From NCBI GenBank assembly GCA_965369385.1, contig CBDUQP010000071.1, positions 1 to 18,071 of the forward strand: DNA of 18,071 nt, given 5' to 3'. Under the pieces are notes generated by a model, which was given only the letters and a program-made list of their open reading frames with translations, was not told where the DNA came from and ran no database searches. Shown here in pieces: positions 10,113 to 16,779 of this stretch (positions within the stretch are counted from its first letter, which is position 1; each line of letters starts with the position of its first letter). A program made the translations under genes and the position numbers. Origin of the DNA: CBDUQP01 sp965369385 (GTDB taxonomy: Bacteria > Planctomycetota > Phycisphaerae > SM23-33).

Positions 10113-11117
10113 CTACCATTTGCGGCGACAGACAACTGTCAGACCACCCAGTCCCAGAAGCAGCATCGTGGTCGGTTCGGGGACGACTCTCACCGAAGCG
10201 CCGATGGCTACATTGTCGCCGTTATCATACATGTTGCCAGCAAAGGCCAGACTCGTGGGTTTGTCGTTCAGATTGTAAGTGACCACAGCTAGCAGGGTCG
10301 GGCCGGACTGAGCCACGTTCGCATAGGCATTCGGCGCCTGCAACTGCGCGGCACTCAATTCAACGAAACCAGAATTCAGACCGTTGATTGCTCTGACGTC
10401 AAAACCTTTGGCGGTTAGTCCATCGGCGTTGGCTTGGCACGGAGCCAGAATCTGTGCGTCAGTGACCATGCCATTGATGCCGGCATTGAATGCCGAAAGA
10501 CCATCGCCGAGGGAAGGATCTATCGTAACTTCCACATAACCTATGCCTGTGGTCGGGCTGCTCATGGGGTCATCATCCACCAGCGTCAATGTTGCGTTTA
10601 CCATTAGGGCGGCTTCGGGGATAATAGTCGCCGAAATGTCGCCAGCGGGGATGAGGATCGTGCTGCCGCCATCATACGTGTTGGCAGCAAAGTCAAACTG
10701 CGTCGGGGCATCGGCCAAGTCGTACCAGAAGTAACCCAGCTCGACTGCGCCGGATTGGCCAACGCCCATGATCGGGGTGGCATCCTGCGCGGCCACCATT
10801 TCCACAAAACCCGTACCAGCGCCGTTAACGGCCGTGACTACAAAGCCGTGCTCGACGTTGAACGGTGGCGGGCCTACGGTTGTCGGGGCAGTCACGGTGC
10901 CTACGACAACATTGCCGTTGACACCAGCGACGAACGCCGCAATGCCGTCGCCAAATGCCGGATTGACCGAAACAGCCACGGTGGCCATGCCGAAACCGGG
11001 AGGGAGGCCATCTGCAGTGCTGTCCAACGTCAATGTGGCCTCAACCAATGCGGCTTGAGCAGACACTGCCACCAGGCCCATAACCATTACTGCACTGAGA
11101 ATCTTGATTGTTTTCAT
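10113..11117 (-). CDS. PEP-CTERM sorting domain protein with two internal repeats
   Basis: 334 residues. N-terminal signal peptide (MKTIKILSAVMVMGLVAVSA, cleavage after AQA likely). C-terminal sorting tag: VPEP at 312-315, a hydrophobic helix (MLLLGLGGLTVV) and a basic end RRKW; this is the PEP-CTERM signal processed by exosortases. The body is an internal duplication: residues 24-71 match 172-219 (VEATLTL.../VNATLTL..., 'FGDGIAAFVAGVNG' versus 'LGDGLSAFNAGING'), and the later part also repeats ('FVEMVAAQ' versus 'FVELSAAQ'; 'NTYDGG' versus 'NMYDNG'). The function of the body is not recognised. Start: ATG 11117 or the GTG just before it at 11120; AGAGG lies 7 nt from the GTG and 10 nt from the ATG, so the choice is open. 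No exosortase gene is visible here, so processing would depend on a distant gene. Confidence 0.9.
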   Translation of the reverse strand: MKTIKILSAVMVMGLVAVSAQAALVEATLTLDSTADGLPPGFGMATVAVSVNPAFGDGIAAFVAGVNGNVVVGTVTAPTTVGPPPFNVEHGFVVTAVNGAGTGFVEMVAAQDATPIMGVGQSGAVELGYFWYDLADAPTQFDFAANTYDGGSTILIPAGDISATIIPEAALMVNATLTLVDDDPMSSPTTGIGYVEVTIDPSLGDGLSAFNAGINGMVTDAQILAPCQANADGLTAKGFDVRAINGLNSGFVELSAAQLQAPNAYANVAQSGPTLLAVVTYNLNDKPTSLAFAGNMYDNGDNVAIGASVRVVPEPTTMLLLGLGGLTVVCRRKW

Positions 11118-11170
11118 CACTTCAACGCCTCTTTCGTAAGAGAGTCTTAAGATTGTCTTCTTTTTCTCAT

Positions 11171-11193
11171 CACATAACCTCTTGGGCTATGTG
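11171..11193. promoter_or_regulatory. Imperfect palindrome upstream of the PEP-CTERM gene
   Basis: CACATAACC and GGCTATGTG pair at eight of nine positions around a 5-nt loop. It sits about 55 bp upstream of the PEP-CTERM start, where an operator or 5'-UTR stem-loop could lie. There is no U-run on either strand, so a terminator is unlikely. Confidence 0.3.
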
Positions 11194-11345
11194 GTACGGT
11201 ATATTGAAGGCAGCAATCGCGGTTCCATTTACTCGAATTGGATTGCTTCGCGAATTCCCGTGCGGCCTGGCGTGGTCAATTCATCTACGCTATTGTGAAT
11301 AATCATGTGTATCCTCGCTAAGTCTTGTTATGTCCGAATAGCCCC
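11187..11345 (-). pseudogene. Broken copy of the giant gene's leader and LEPR-XLL N-terminus
   Basis: The ATG at 11306-11304 follows a leader that matches the leader of the gene starting at 9994: both begin GGGGCT, run 42 nt to the end of the ATG with no gap, and share CATAACA and GAGGATACACATG. The 34-codon reading aligns without gaps: MIIHN... versus MSIHT..., shared LTT, then QFE-stop-MEPRLLPS versus QFEQMEPRLLLS. Codon 26 is TAA (11231-11229) where the intact gene has CAA, a single transition. Homology stops right after the LEPR-XLL codons; the frame then ends at TAG (11189-11187). This is a decayed partial duplicate, or the head of a formerly complete paralogue. It lies directly upstream of the PEP-CTERM gene on the same strand. 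Confidence 0.8.
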
Positions 11346-11457
11346 GGCCTGTATCGAATTCTCGCGGCTGGTCTTCCCTCGATTCACTTCTGCGGGGAAC
11401 GGTTGCCTCACGTGAGTACAAAGGCTAATGCCTTACGTATTCTCGTTGTATGCGAAA

Positions 11458-11473
11458 GCCTGCCAGAGCAGGC
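11458..11473. repeat. GC-rich hairpin
   Basis: GCCTGC and GCAGGC form a perfect 6-bp stem with a CAGA loop. It lies in the 11346-11507 interval, which otherwise shows no gene; a 10-bp palindrome CTCACGTGAG is at 11407-11416. No U-run follows, so its role is unclear. Confidence 0.35.
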
Positions 11474-11507
11474 GGCAGGTGCCCGTCCTCGCTTTTATCG
11501 GTAGGAT

Positions 11508-12234
11508 ATGGGCAAGGCTTTAGTTGCAAGAGTGTGCCATGCAGAGTGGGCGTTGAATGCGGGCGGGGTTTTGGTTTGCTTGCGCTTTCAGAGGTTCCAG
11601 GCACCCTACAAGAAACCCGCCGGAAGTACCCTGGCTACCGCTGCAGTGAAACAGCTCAAGAAGATGAGCAAGTAATGCCTGGTGGCTGGGGCTCGTGGTA
11701 GAACCGTATGTCAGGTCGGTAAGTTGCTGGGCTTTCACGTGATCGGTTGCGATCCGCTGGGGCCTCGTCAAATTCTTGCCAACCAGTGTTCCTCTGCGGA
11801 CACTTGCGGGCCGGATGACCTCGCAGCACTCGTCGAAGACAGAACGTCCGGCAGGGGCACACAGCCGCATGGTTGACACCGTAGCCCGTGAGAGTACCGC
11901 CGCCCTTGCGGCCGAATTGCTTGGCGATGGTGGCGACTATTGCATGGTTGGTGCACCCAAGACACAATCGCTGCCGGATATCCCCACAATCTGGTCGAAG
12001 GATATCCAGGTAAACTCCGGTTGGGAGATGCCCCTTCCCAGGTACGGACGATTTGCTTACGGCCGGAGCACTGAGGCAAATCTCCAACGCGCGTTTGCCT
12101 GGTTGGCTTCAGGTTCGCTGCAGAGTGAACCTCTGATTACCAGCCGCATAGCTCCGCAACAATTCGCTGAAGCTTTCAAGGCAATGAAGGCCAAACCTGA
12201 AGAAACCATGGGCATAATGGTCAAGTGGAAGTAG
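11508..12234 (+). pseudogene. Decayed zinc-type (MDR family) dehydrogenase
   Basis: The first frame (ATG 11508) runs 55 codons to TAA at 11673-11675, ending STLATAAVKQLKKMSK. The same frame then continues CLVAGARGRTVCQVGKLLGF and HVIGCDP, which fits the coenzyme-binding Rossmann strand and loop of medium-chain dehydrogenases (normally VLVxGAGxVG). That frame ends at TGA 11874-11876. The match resumes in another frame from about 11860: SRMVDTVARESTAALAAELL, then GDGGDYCMVGAP, and the family C-terminus FAEAFKAMKAKPEETMGIMV ending KWK-TAG. So there is at least one nonsense codon and one frameshift near 11860, and the N-terminal catalytic domain is mostly missing (intact family members are about 330-350 residues). 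The glycine motif is also damaged (GARGR). No paralogue is in the window. Confidence 0.75.
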
Positions 12235-12235
12235 A

Positions 12236-12300
12236 GTCCCATTTCATACGTTTGCGGGACGATAGTCGCATGGATCCTCCCCCCTGCGGGCCAGCGGAAT
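12236..12300 (-). pseudogene. Scrap of a second RbsB-like binding protein
   Basis: On the minus strand this reads AGGRIHATIVPQTYEMGLYF, matching RRGKIHATIVQQPYEVGRFC from the intact binding protein encoded at 12415-13389 (its DNA at about 12550-12620). The nucleotide match is also evident over about 60 bp, for example TCATACG, GGACGATAGT and GGAT on the plus strand in the same order. The match ends abruptly at the dehydrogenase relic's stop codon. The remaining stretch up to 12414 shows no convincing gene. Confidence 0.65.
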
Positions 12301-12414
12301 ATGTTCGAAATTGCCCATTGCCTATGCGCAATTGATCTATATGTATAGAAAAGCCGGAATCGAGAACATGTTGAATGAAATGTGTATTCTCTGAGCGAGA
12401 AAGTGCTGGGGCGT

Positions 12415-13389
12415 CTACTTGCGATAGAGCTTCTTGAGTTGTTTTTCGAAGACGTCTACGTTTTCGGCGGTGATTGTTTTGGTGGCGATGTAGATGGTGC
12501 GGTTAGTGGGGATGTCGTCGCGGTTGCCTTTGGCCAGCTCGGCCAGCAGTTTTACGCAGAAGCGTCCCACTTCATACGGCTGCTGGACGATAGTGGCGTG
12601 GATTTTTCCCCGGCGGACCCCATCCAGCGTCTTGGGGTTTTCGTCGAAGCAGACTACCTTCACCTGTCCGGTCTTGTTTGCCTGCGACAGACCTGCCAAG
12701 ATGGCCGGCCCGTTGTACTCGCAGAGCCCCACCATGCAGTCAATCTGATTTGGTTCTTTGGCGATTGCTTCCACGACATTGCTCACGGCCTTGGCGGCTG
12801 CGGCGTTGTCGGTGTAGATGTGCGAGATGGTGATATCGGTGTTTGCCAGAACCGTGCGCAGGCCTCGAATGCGGTCGATGCTGTCCTGGCTGGTGTGGTT
12901 GGCGGCAAACACTACGATTTGCCCGCGATTGTGGAGCAATTCGGCAACGATTCGCCCGATGCGTCTTCCGGCGGAGAAGTGATCCGTGCCGATGTAGCAT
13001 AGCCTGCGGCTGTCGGGAGCGTCGCTGTTTTGGGTTATGAGCAGCGTGTTTTTCGCGATGGCGTTGAGCATGGCCTGCTGCCTGCCGGGATCTATAGGAC
13101 TGATCGCGATGCCCTTTACGCGTTTTTGCAGGAGTTGCTGCAACTGGATGCGTTGGCTTTCGGCGGTTGCGGGGTCGGGGCGTTTGATGATCAGGTCGAC
13201 ATACCCGAGTTCACTCGCGCCTTGCCTGCATCCGGCTTCCATGAGATCCCAAGATGCACCGGAATTGCTGGCGATTATCGCGACGGTGATTCTTTCGGCG
13301 GGTGGCGGGGTCTTCCTGTCACATCCGGTTCCACCGGCCCACGCCAGAACTATCGCCACCAGCCAAAGTCCGTTCACAATTGGTTTCAT
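12415..13389 (-). CDS. RbsB-like sugar-binding lipoprotein (periplasmic binding protein), orphan
   Basis: 324 residues from the ATG at 13389. An upstream GTG at 13401 is also in frame, but the ATG has GAGAG 7 nt before it and gives a better signal peptide. The N-terminus is hydrophobic to GTGC at 20-23, so a lipoprotein with Cys23 is likely, although the residue at -3 is not the usual Leu. The mature part has the type I periplasmic-binding fold of ribose/galactose-binding proteins: 'ITVAIIASNSGASWDLMEAG', 'KGIAISPIDPGRQQAMLNAI', 'LLITQNSDAPDS', 'YIGTDHFSAGRRIGRIVAEL', 'VVCFDENPKTLDGVRRGKI', 'TIVQQPYEVGR'. No sugar ABC permease or ATPase gene adjoins it. It starts 18 bp after the STAS gene, so the two are probably cotranscribed and a sensing role is possible. 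Confidence 0.88.
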   Translation of the reverse strand: MKPIVNGLWLVAIVLAWAGGTGCDRKTPPPAERITVAIIASNSGASWDLMEAGCRQGASELGYVDLIIKRPDPATAESQRIQLQQLLQKRVKGIAISPIDPGRQQAMLNAIAKNTLLITQNSDAPDSRRLCYIGTDHFSAGRRIGRIVAELLHNRGQIVVFAANHTSQDSIDRIRGLRTVLANTDITISHIYTDNAAAAKAVSNVVEAIAKEPNQIDCMVGLCEYNGPAILAGLSQANKTGQVKVVCFDENPKTLDGVRRGKIHATIVQQPYEVGRFCVKLLAELAKGNRDDIPTNRTIYIATKTITAENVDVFEKQLKKLYRK

Positions 13390-13407
13390 GATCGCTCTCA
13401 CGGTGGA

Positions 13408-13770
13408 TTATGCTTGTACGAACACTCCGAAAACAGCCAGTGCCTTGGCTTCGTTATCGGCGAAGTTCAGGACCTTGTCGAGCCTGCTTACCGTGAATAC
13501 CTTCATGATGTCTTTCTTGAGCCCTGCAATGATTACCTTGCCCTTGATCTTGGTGATGTTCTTGTGCATTGCGATCAGAGCGCCGATCATCGCCGACGAT
13601 AGGAACTGGACGTCGCCCATGTCCAGAATGATTTTTGTCAGTGCCTGCTTGTCGACGAGATCGAGAAGTTGTTTGCCGATTCGGTCGATGGTCAGTGCAT
13701 TGAGGATCGCTCCTCTGCGGAAGCTGACTACCGTCACGTTCTTGAGTGTCGAAATAACCAATTCATCCAT
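13408..13770 (-). CDS. STAS-domain anti-sigma factor antagonist (SpoIIAA-like)
   Basis: 120 residues, a single STAS domain. The sequence opens with beta strands (ELVISTLKNVTVVSFR) and has the hallmark region LDMGDVQFLSSAMIGALIAM at about 49-68; the serine that a partner kinase would phosphorylate is Ser58 or Ser59. Length and motif match the family of cytoplasmic antagonists in partner-switching systems, which bind an anti-sigma/kinase protein. No partner kinase, phosphatase or sigma factor gene is visible in the window. The start is the ATG at 13770; its ribosome site is weak. Followed after 18 bp by the binding-protein gene. Confidence 0.9.
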   Translation of the reverse strand: MDELVISTLKNVTVVSFRRGAILNALTIDRIGKQLLDLVDKQALTKIILDMGDVQFLSSAMIGALIAMHKNITKIKGKVIIAGLKKDIMKVFTVSRLDKVLNFADNEAKALAVFGVFVQA

Positions 13771-13894
13771 GATGTCGGCCCGCTTTCTCTTGTGTTGTTG
13801 GCTTGTTTGAGCAGCCAGTGTTCCGAAGAGGCCACCGCCGGGCCTTCCTCTGCACGTATTGTATCGGCAATATTGTCTACGGGATTAGTGTGTA

Positions 13895-14383
13895 TTAACA
13901 ACGCCGCCCCCCTCCAGCTGTGTATCTTCCCCGCAGATACCCGAAGAACTCCTCGCCGGGCAGTTCGTAGGTGTCTTCGGTGTAGAGCATGGCGACGTTG
14001 TAACCCATCAGCGCCAACTGTCTCAGCCACTTCTTGCAGTGCTCCACCGTCATTACAGCGTTGCGGGAGCAGTCGAGCATAATGCCGAACCTGTCGAATG
14101 CGGTCTGCTCGCGATAGGGCTCGCCATCGGCGACCAGCCCCGCCATCAGCGCCGCTACGCCGCGCAGGGCATGGTTGGGCTTGTCGTATGTGATTCGGGC
14201 AGATCGTCCTTCGCGCAGCACCTGCAACACACCGGACGGTCCGTTGGGAACGAATTCGCAGGAGATGGCGTCATCATTATCGCCGGCCGAGATTTCGTAG
14301 TGGTCCCCCAGCACGCCAAGGGCACTGTTGATGTTTTGTGGTGTTTGTGATTCGTTCCAGACAATGGGCATACACTTGGGCAT
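13895..14383 (-). pseudogene. Truncated GH20-type beta-N-acetylhexosaminidase (N-terminal part only)
   Basis: An open frame of 162 residues. Residues about 1-95 look like the N-terminal beta domain preceding GH20 catalytic barrels. Residues about 98-155 match the first strands of the barrel: FGIMLDCSRNAV, WLRQLALMGYNVAMLYTEDT and YELPGEEFFGYLRGRYT. Right after GRYT the frame goes into an unrelated AGGGRRC and stops, and no other frame downstream continues the barrel. The catalytic Asp-Glu pair and most of the barrel are therefore missing (intact enzymes of this type exceed 500 residues). I read it as a 3'-deleted gene whose promoter-proximal part survives; the ATG is preceded by GAGAG with 7-nt spacing, so a short product could still be made. 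It lies between the RadA-like gene and the STAS gene on the same strand. Confidence 0.7.
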
Positions 14384-14431
14384 ATGAAGACTCTCTTTTG
14401 ACGGTTCAGGGTCCAGTTTCGTGGCATCGGG

Positions 14432-14445
14432 CGGCCGGAAGGCCG
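14432..14445. repeat. Small intergenic hairpin after the RadA-like gene
   Basis: CGGCC, GGAA loop, GGCCG: a 5-bp GC stem in the 90-bp gap between the RadA-like gene and the GH20 fragment. No U-run follows on the minus strand, so termination is doubtful; it could be an mRNA-processing or stability element. Confidence 0.3.
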
Positions 14446-14473
14446 GAGATGATTCTCGCCACGCAGTGGCGGT

Positions 14474-16480
14474 TTACTCGTCGGCTTCCACGGTTGAAAG
14501 CTCAGGCGGCGAGGCGGCCTCGACGCCTTGCGACCCCGCACCAAGCACAACCCATGTTCCATCGGGTCCGCAGGAGTTTCGGTCTATAATGACGCGGATG
14601 GCATCATAAATGTCCAGTTCGCCTTCTTCATCGGGGAACGATTCCACTCTGATCATGACATCGACAAGCTTCTGGGCATTGATCTCGTTGTCGTCTCCCT
14701 GGTGCGGTAGACGACTCGATACTATACAGACGCAGTTGGCATCTGCAACAGCATTCTTGAAGTCGCCGAAGTCTTTCAGGGACTCCGCCGCCTCCAGCTC
14801 CTGGCCTTTCGCGGCCGGGAGTATAAGGTTCAGGCAGTCCACCACTACCACCGCGGGTTTCTTCTGGAGAACGAGTGTGATCGCATCCTTGAACCCGCTC
14901 CACTCCTTCAGCCGATACCTTTTGCCAACCGACGCGCTGTGGGCCGGCCACGGTGTTACGTGTTGCGGCGAGTTGTCGGCTATCACGATGATTTTGCGTT
15001 CGCCGAGCACGAGCGTTTCGGTCAGGTATATCGCGGCCGCCGTTCTTGTGCCTTCCTGCCCGGCCAGCCAGTATATTTTACCTCGGGCAAGCCCGCTGCC
15101 GTCACCCTTTCCGTCGAGCTTGGGCGAAGAGCCCAGGGCGGTGTCGAGCAGTTCCAGGCGTGTGGCAATTCGTTCGACGGGCCTCTTCCTTACGGTGAAG
15201 GAGACCGATGGTTCACTGGTGAACCATGGCGTCGCCGACGGGTGGCGGGTGAGGAATTCGTCCGCCGACTCGCTGATCGCCTGGAGCAGCAGCTTGTGGT
15301 ATTCGACAAGTTCGCCGTGTTGCTTATTGAGATCCTTGTTGAACTTGTCTGCGGATATGTTGGTTTCTTCCACGCGAGCCTTCCGCTTGGCCACCAGATC
15401 ATCATATTCCTGCCAGAATACCTCAAGACGACTCTGATACCTTTCCCATTGTTGCAGGAGGCTGGCTATGTCTTTGGCTGTCAGCTTGGCAAACCTGCTC
15501 GTTTGCTGGCTAAGGCGTTCCTGATACTCCAGCCAGAGTGACGTGCCTACGCTGTCAGCGACTTTGGCGAGAATTGTACCTATCACCAATCCGGCTATCA
15601 CTCCCACGAAAATCTTGTTAGTTACCAGTGTTACGCCCATTCCCGCCAGGAATCCCGCTATGACCGCCAGGATATATCCGATGGCGAATGAGGCATATAC
15701 CTTGGCTTTGTCGGCCTCGGTGGCCTCGGGCAGGGGCTCCATCTGGCTCAGTTCTATTATGTCAGCTTCATTAAGCGGACTATTGTTCAGCATGGGCGGT
15801 GTGGGCGCGCTCTTCTTGATATCCTCTTCGTCGAAGGTCTGGTGCTGCTTGGGCTTTGCCAGAACCTGGGTTACATCAGTGAGCGCCACTTCCTTCTGCC
15901 ATGCCAGGGATGTGATGAACGTGTCAAGTTCTTGCCTCTCGGCGGGGGTGAGTGCCGAAAGAATGTCGTTCAATGTGTGCAGGAGTGAGTCAAGCCGTGC
16001 CTTGTCATCCCGGCTTGGCATGTCCTTGAGTCCCACATGTCTTAGGTTTACAGTCTGCTTGATCTGCCATGCGGCGCAGGCGATGGTGATCCTGTCGGTC
16101 TCGGCCATCAGCTTGTCGAGCTGGGCGGCGGAGTCGTCCAGGAACTTGCTCACGATCATCTCGCGTTCGACGGTTTCGAGTGCTTCGTCTACGCCTGCCA
16201 GTTCCCTGAGCAGATCGCTCTGCTGCGACATTGCCAGCGAGTCGATGGCCGGGATCGGAAGGCCAAGGCGGCTGAATGCCATGTGTGCGTCTTTGAGGAA
16301 TGTATTGTCGCGAATGGCTGCGATGTTGTTGATGGGCGCCAGTCTATCGTGATCAACCTGCTTGGCCAGACGTGGGGCTACACGCTCCAACGCAGCACAA
16401 CGCGAATCCGTCGTACCGCCATCGTCGCCGGCGAACCGGCCAAACTCCTTGATCGTGTCAGCTATCTGCCGAATGTTCAT
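14474..16480 (-). CDS. Membrane protein with C-terminal RadA/DnaB-like RecA fold and degraded P-loop; unrecognised family
   Basis: 668 residues from the ATG at 16480, which has GGAG 7 nt upstream; the TTG at 16486 would leave no room for a ribosome site. Residues about 1-255 are mostly helical and soluble. Two hydrophobic helices follow at about 261-284 and 290-308, then a charged, coiled-coil-prone stretch to about 410. Residues about 465-650 follow the order of RadA/DnaB RecA domains: RGKIYWLAGQEGTRTAAAI (P-loop position), KIIVIADN, KPAVVVVDCLNLI (Walker B, Asp548), VCIVSSRLP, QKLVDVMIRVES and AIRVIIDRNSCGPDGTWVVL, close in pattern to RadA's 'VDTVLYFEG...RILRAVKNRFG'. The Walker A lysine position holds Arg479 and the preceding Gly is Thr, so ATP binding is doubtful. 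I do not recognise the full architecture; a membrane-tethered regulatory or structural RecA paralogue is only inference. Confidence 0.8.
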   Translation of the reverse strand: MNIRQIADTIKEFGRFAGDDGGTTDSRCAALERVAPRLAKQVDHDRLAPINNIAAIRDNTFLKDAHMAFSRLGLPIPAIDSLAMSQQSDLLRELAGVDEALETVEREMIVSKFLDDSAAQLDKLMAETDRITIACAAWQIKQTVNLRHVGLKDMPSRDDKARLDSLLHTLNDILSALTPAERQELDTFITSLAWQKEVALTDVTQVLAKPKQHQTFDEEDIKKSAPTPPMLNNSPLNEADIIELSQMEPLPEATEADKAKVYASFAIGYILAVIAGFLAGMGVTLVTNKIFVGVIAGLVIGTILAKVADSVGTSLWLEYQERLSQQTSRFAKLTAKDIASLLQQWERYQSRLEVFWQEYDDLVAKRKARVEETNISADKFNKDLNKQHGELVEYHKLLLQAISESADEFLTRHPSATPWFTSEPSVSFTVRKRPVERIATRLELLDTALGSSPKLDGKGDGSGLARGKIYWLAGQEGTRTAAAIYLTETLVLGERKIIVIADNSPQHVTPWPAHSASVGKRYRLKEWSGFKDAITLVLQKKPAVVVVDCLNLILPAAKGQELEAAESLKDFGDFKNAVADANCVCIVSSRLPHQGDDNEINAQKLVDVMIRVESFPDEEGELDIYDAIRVIIDRNSCGPDGTWVVLGAGSQGVEAASPPELSTVEADE

Positions 16481-16545
16481 GCACAATCTCCACTTGCGCG
16501 TTCAGTCAGGAGTGATGTCACCGTGAGAATGGCGCACCTATCCCA

Positions 16546-16558
16546 ACCCAGAATGGGT
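16546..16558. repeat. Short hairpin upstream of the RadA-like gene
   Basis: ACCCA, GAA loop, TGGGT, about 70 bp before the start at 16480, inside the divergent intergenic region 16481-16779. It could be an operator for the minus-strand gene. Apart from this and the plus-strand promoter candidate, I see nothing else in the interval. Confidence 0.25.
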
Positions 16559-16688
16559 ATCGGCTGTTAATATAGGCAACGATAGCTATTTGGTCGGAAA
16601 TGACCGGTTTCCAGCCGCTTAGTCGCAACTTCCCAACCGAGCGTCCTGGAGTTACGCCCAATTTGCCCGAAAACGTCCGCCCCACGCC

Positions 16689-16717
16689 TTGGGTTTGCCC
16701 TCGCAGGCCAATACAAT
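16689..16717 (+). promoter_or_regulatory. Sigma-70-like promoter of the TIGR02757 gene
   Basis: -35 TTGGGT (16689-16694), exactly 17 nt, then -10 TACAAT (16712-16717, five of six consensus bases). Transcription would start near 16724, giving a leader of roughly 55 nt before the ATG at 16780. Confidence 0.55.
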
Positions 16718-16779
16718 GGTGAAACTCAGGCATACCCTCCGCGGGCGCCTGACGAAACGGGATATATAAGAGGATACAC

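Noticed and set aside
6692..10282. A 1196-codon open frame on the plus strand opposite the giant gene
   Set aside because: It is antisense to repeated modules, so a stop-free antisense frame in one module is copied to all. The translation is rich in Cys, His, Gly and Arg with no recognisable domain, and the minus-strand reading is clearly the real protein.
12387..12401. TTCTC/GAGAA stem-loop after the binding-protein gene as a terminator
   Set aside because: Only 5 bp, AT-rich and without a U-run.
15543..16352. A 269-codon plus-strand frame opposite the RadA-like gene
   Set aside because: Serine- and alanine-rich shadow translation without family features or a ribosome site. The minus-strand frame has a good start and domain structure.
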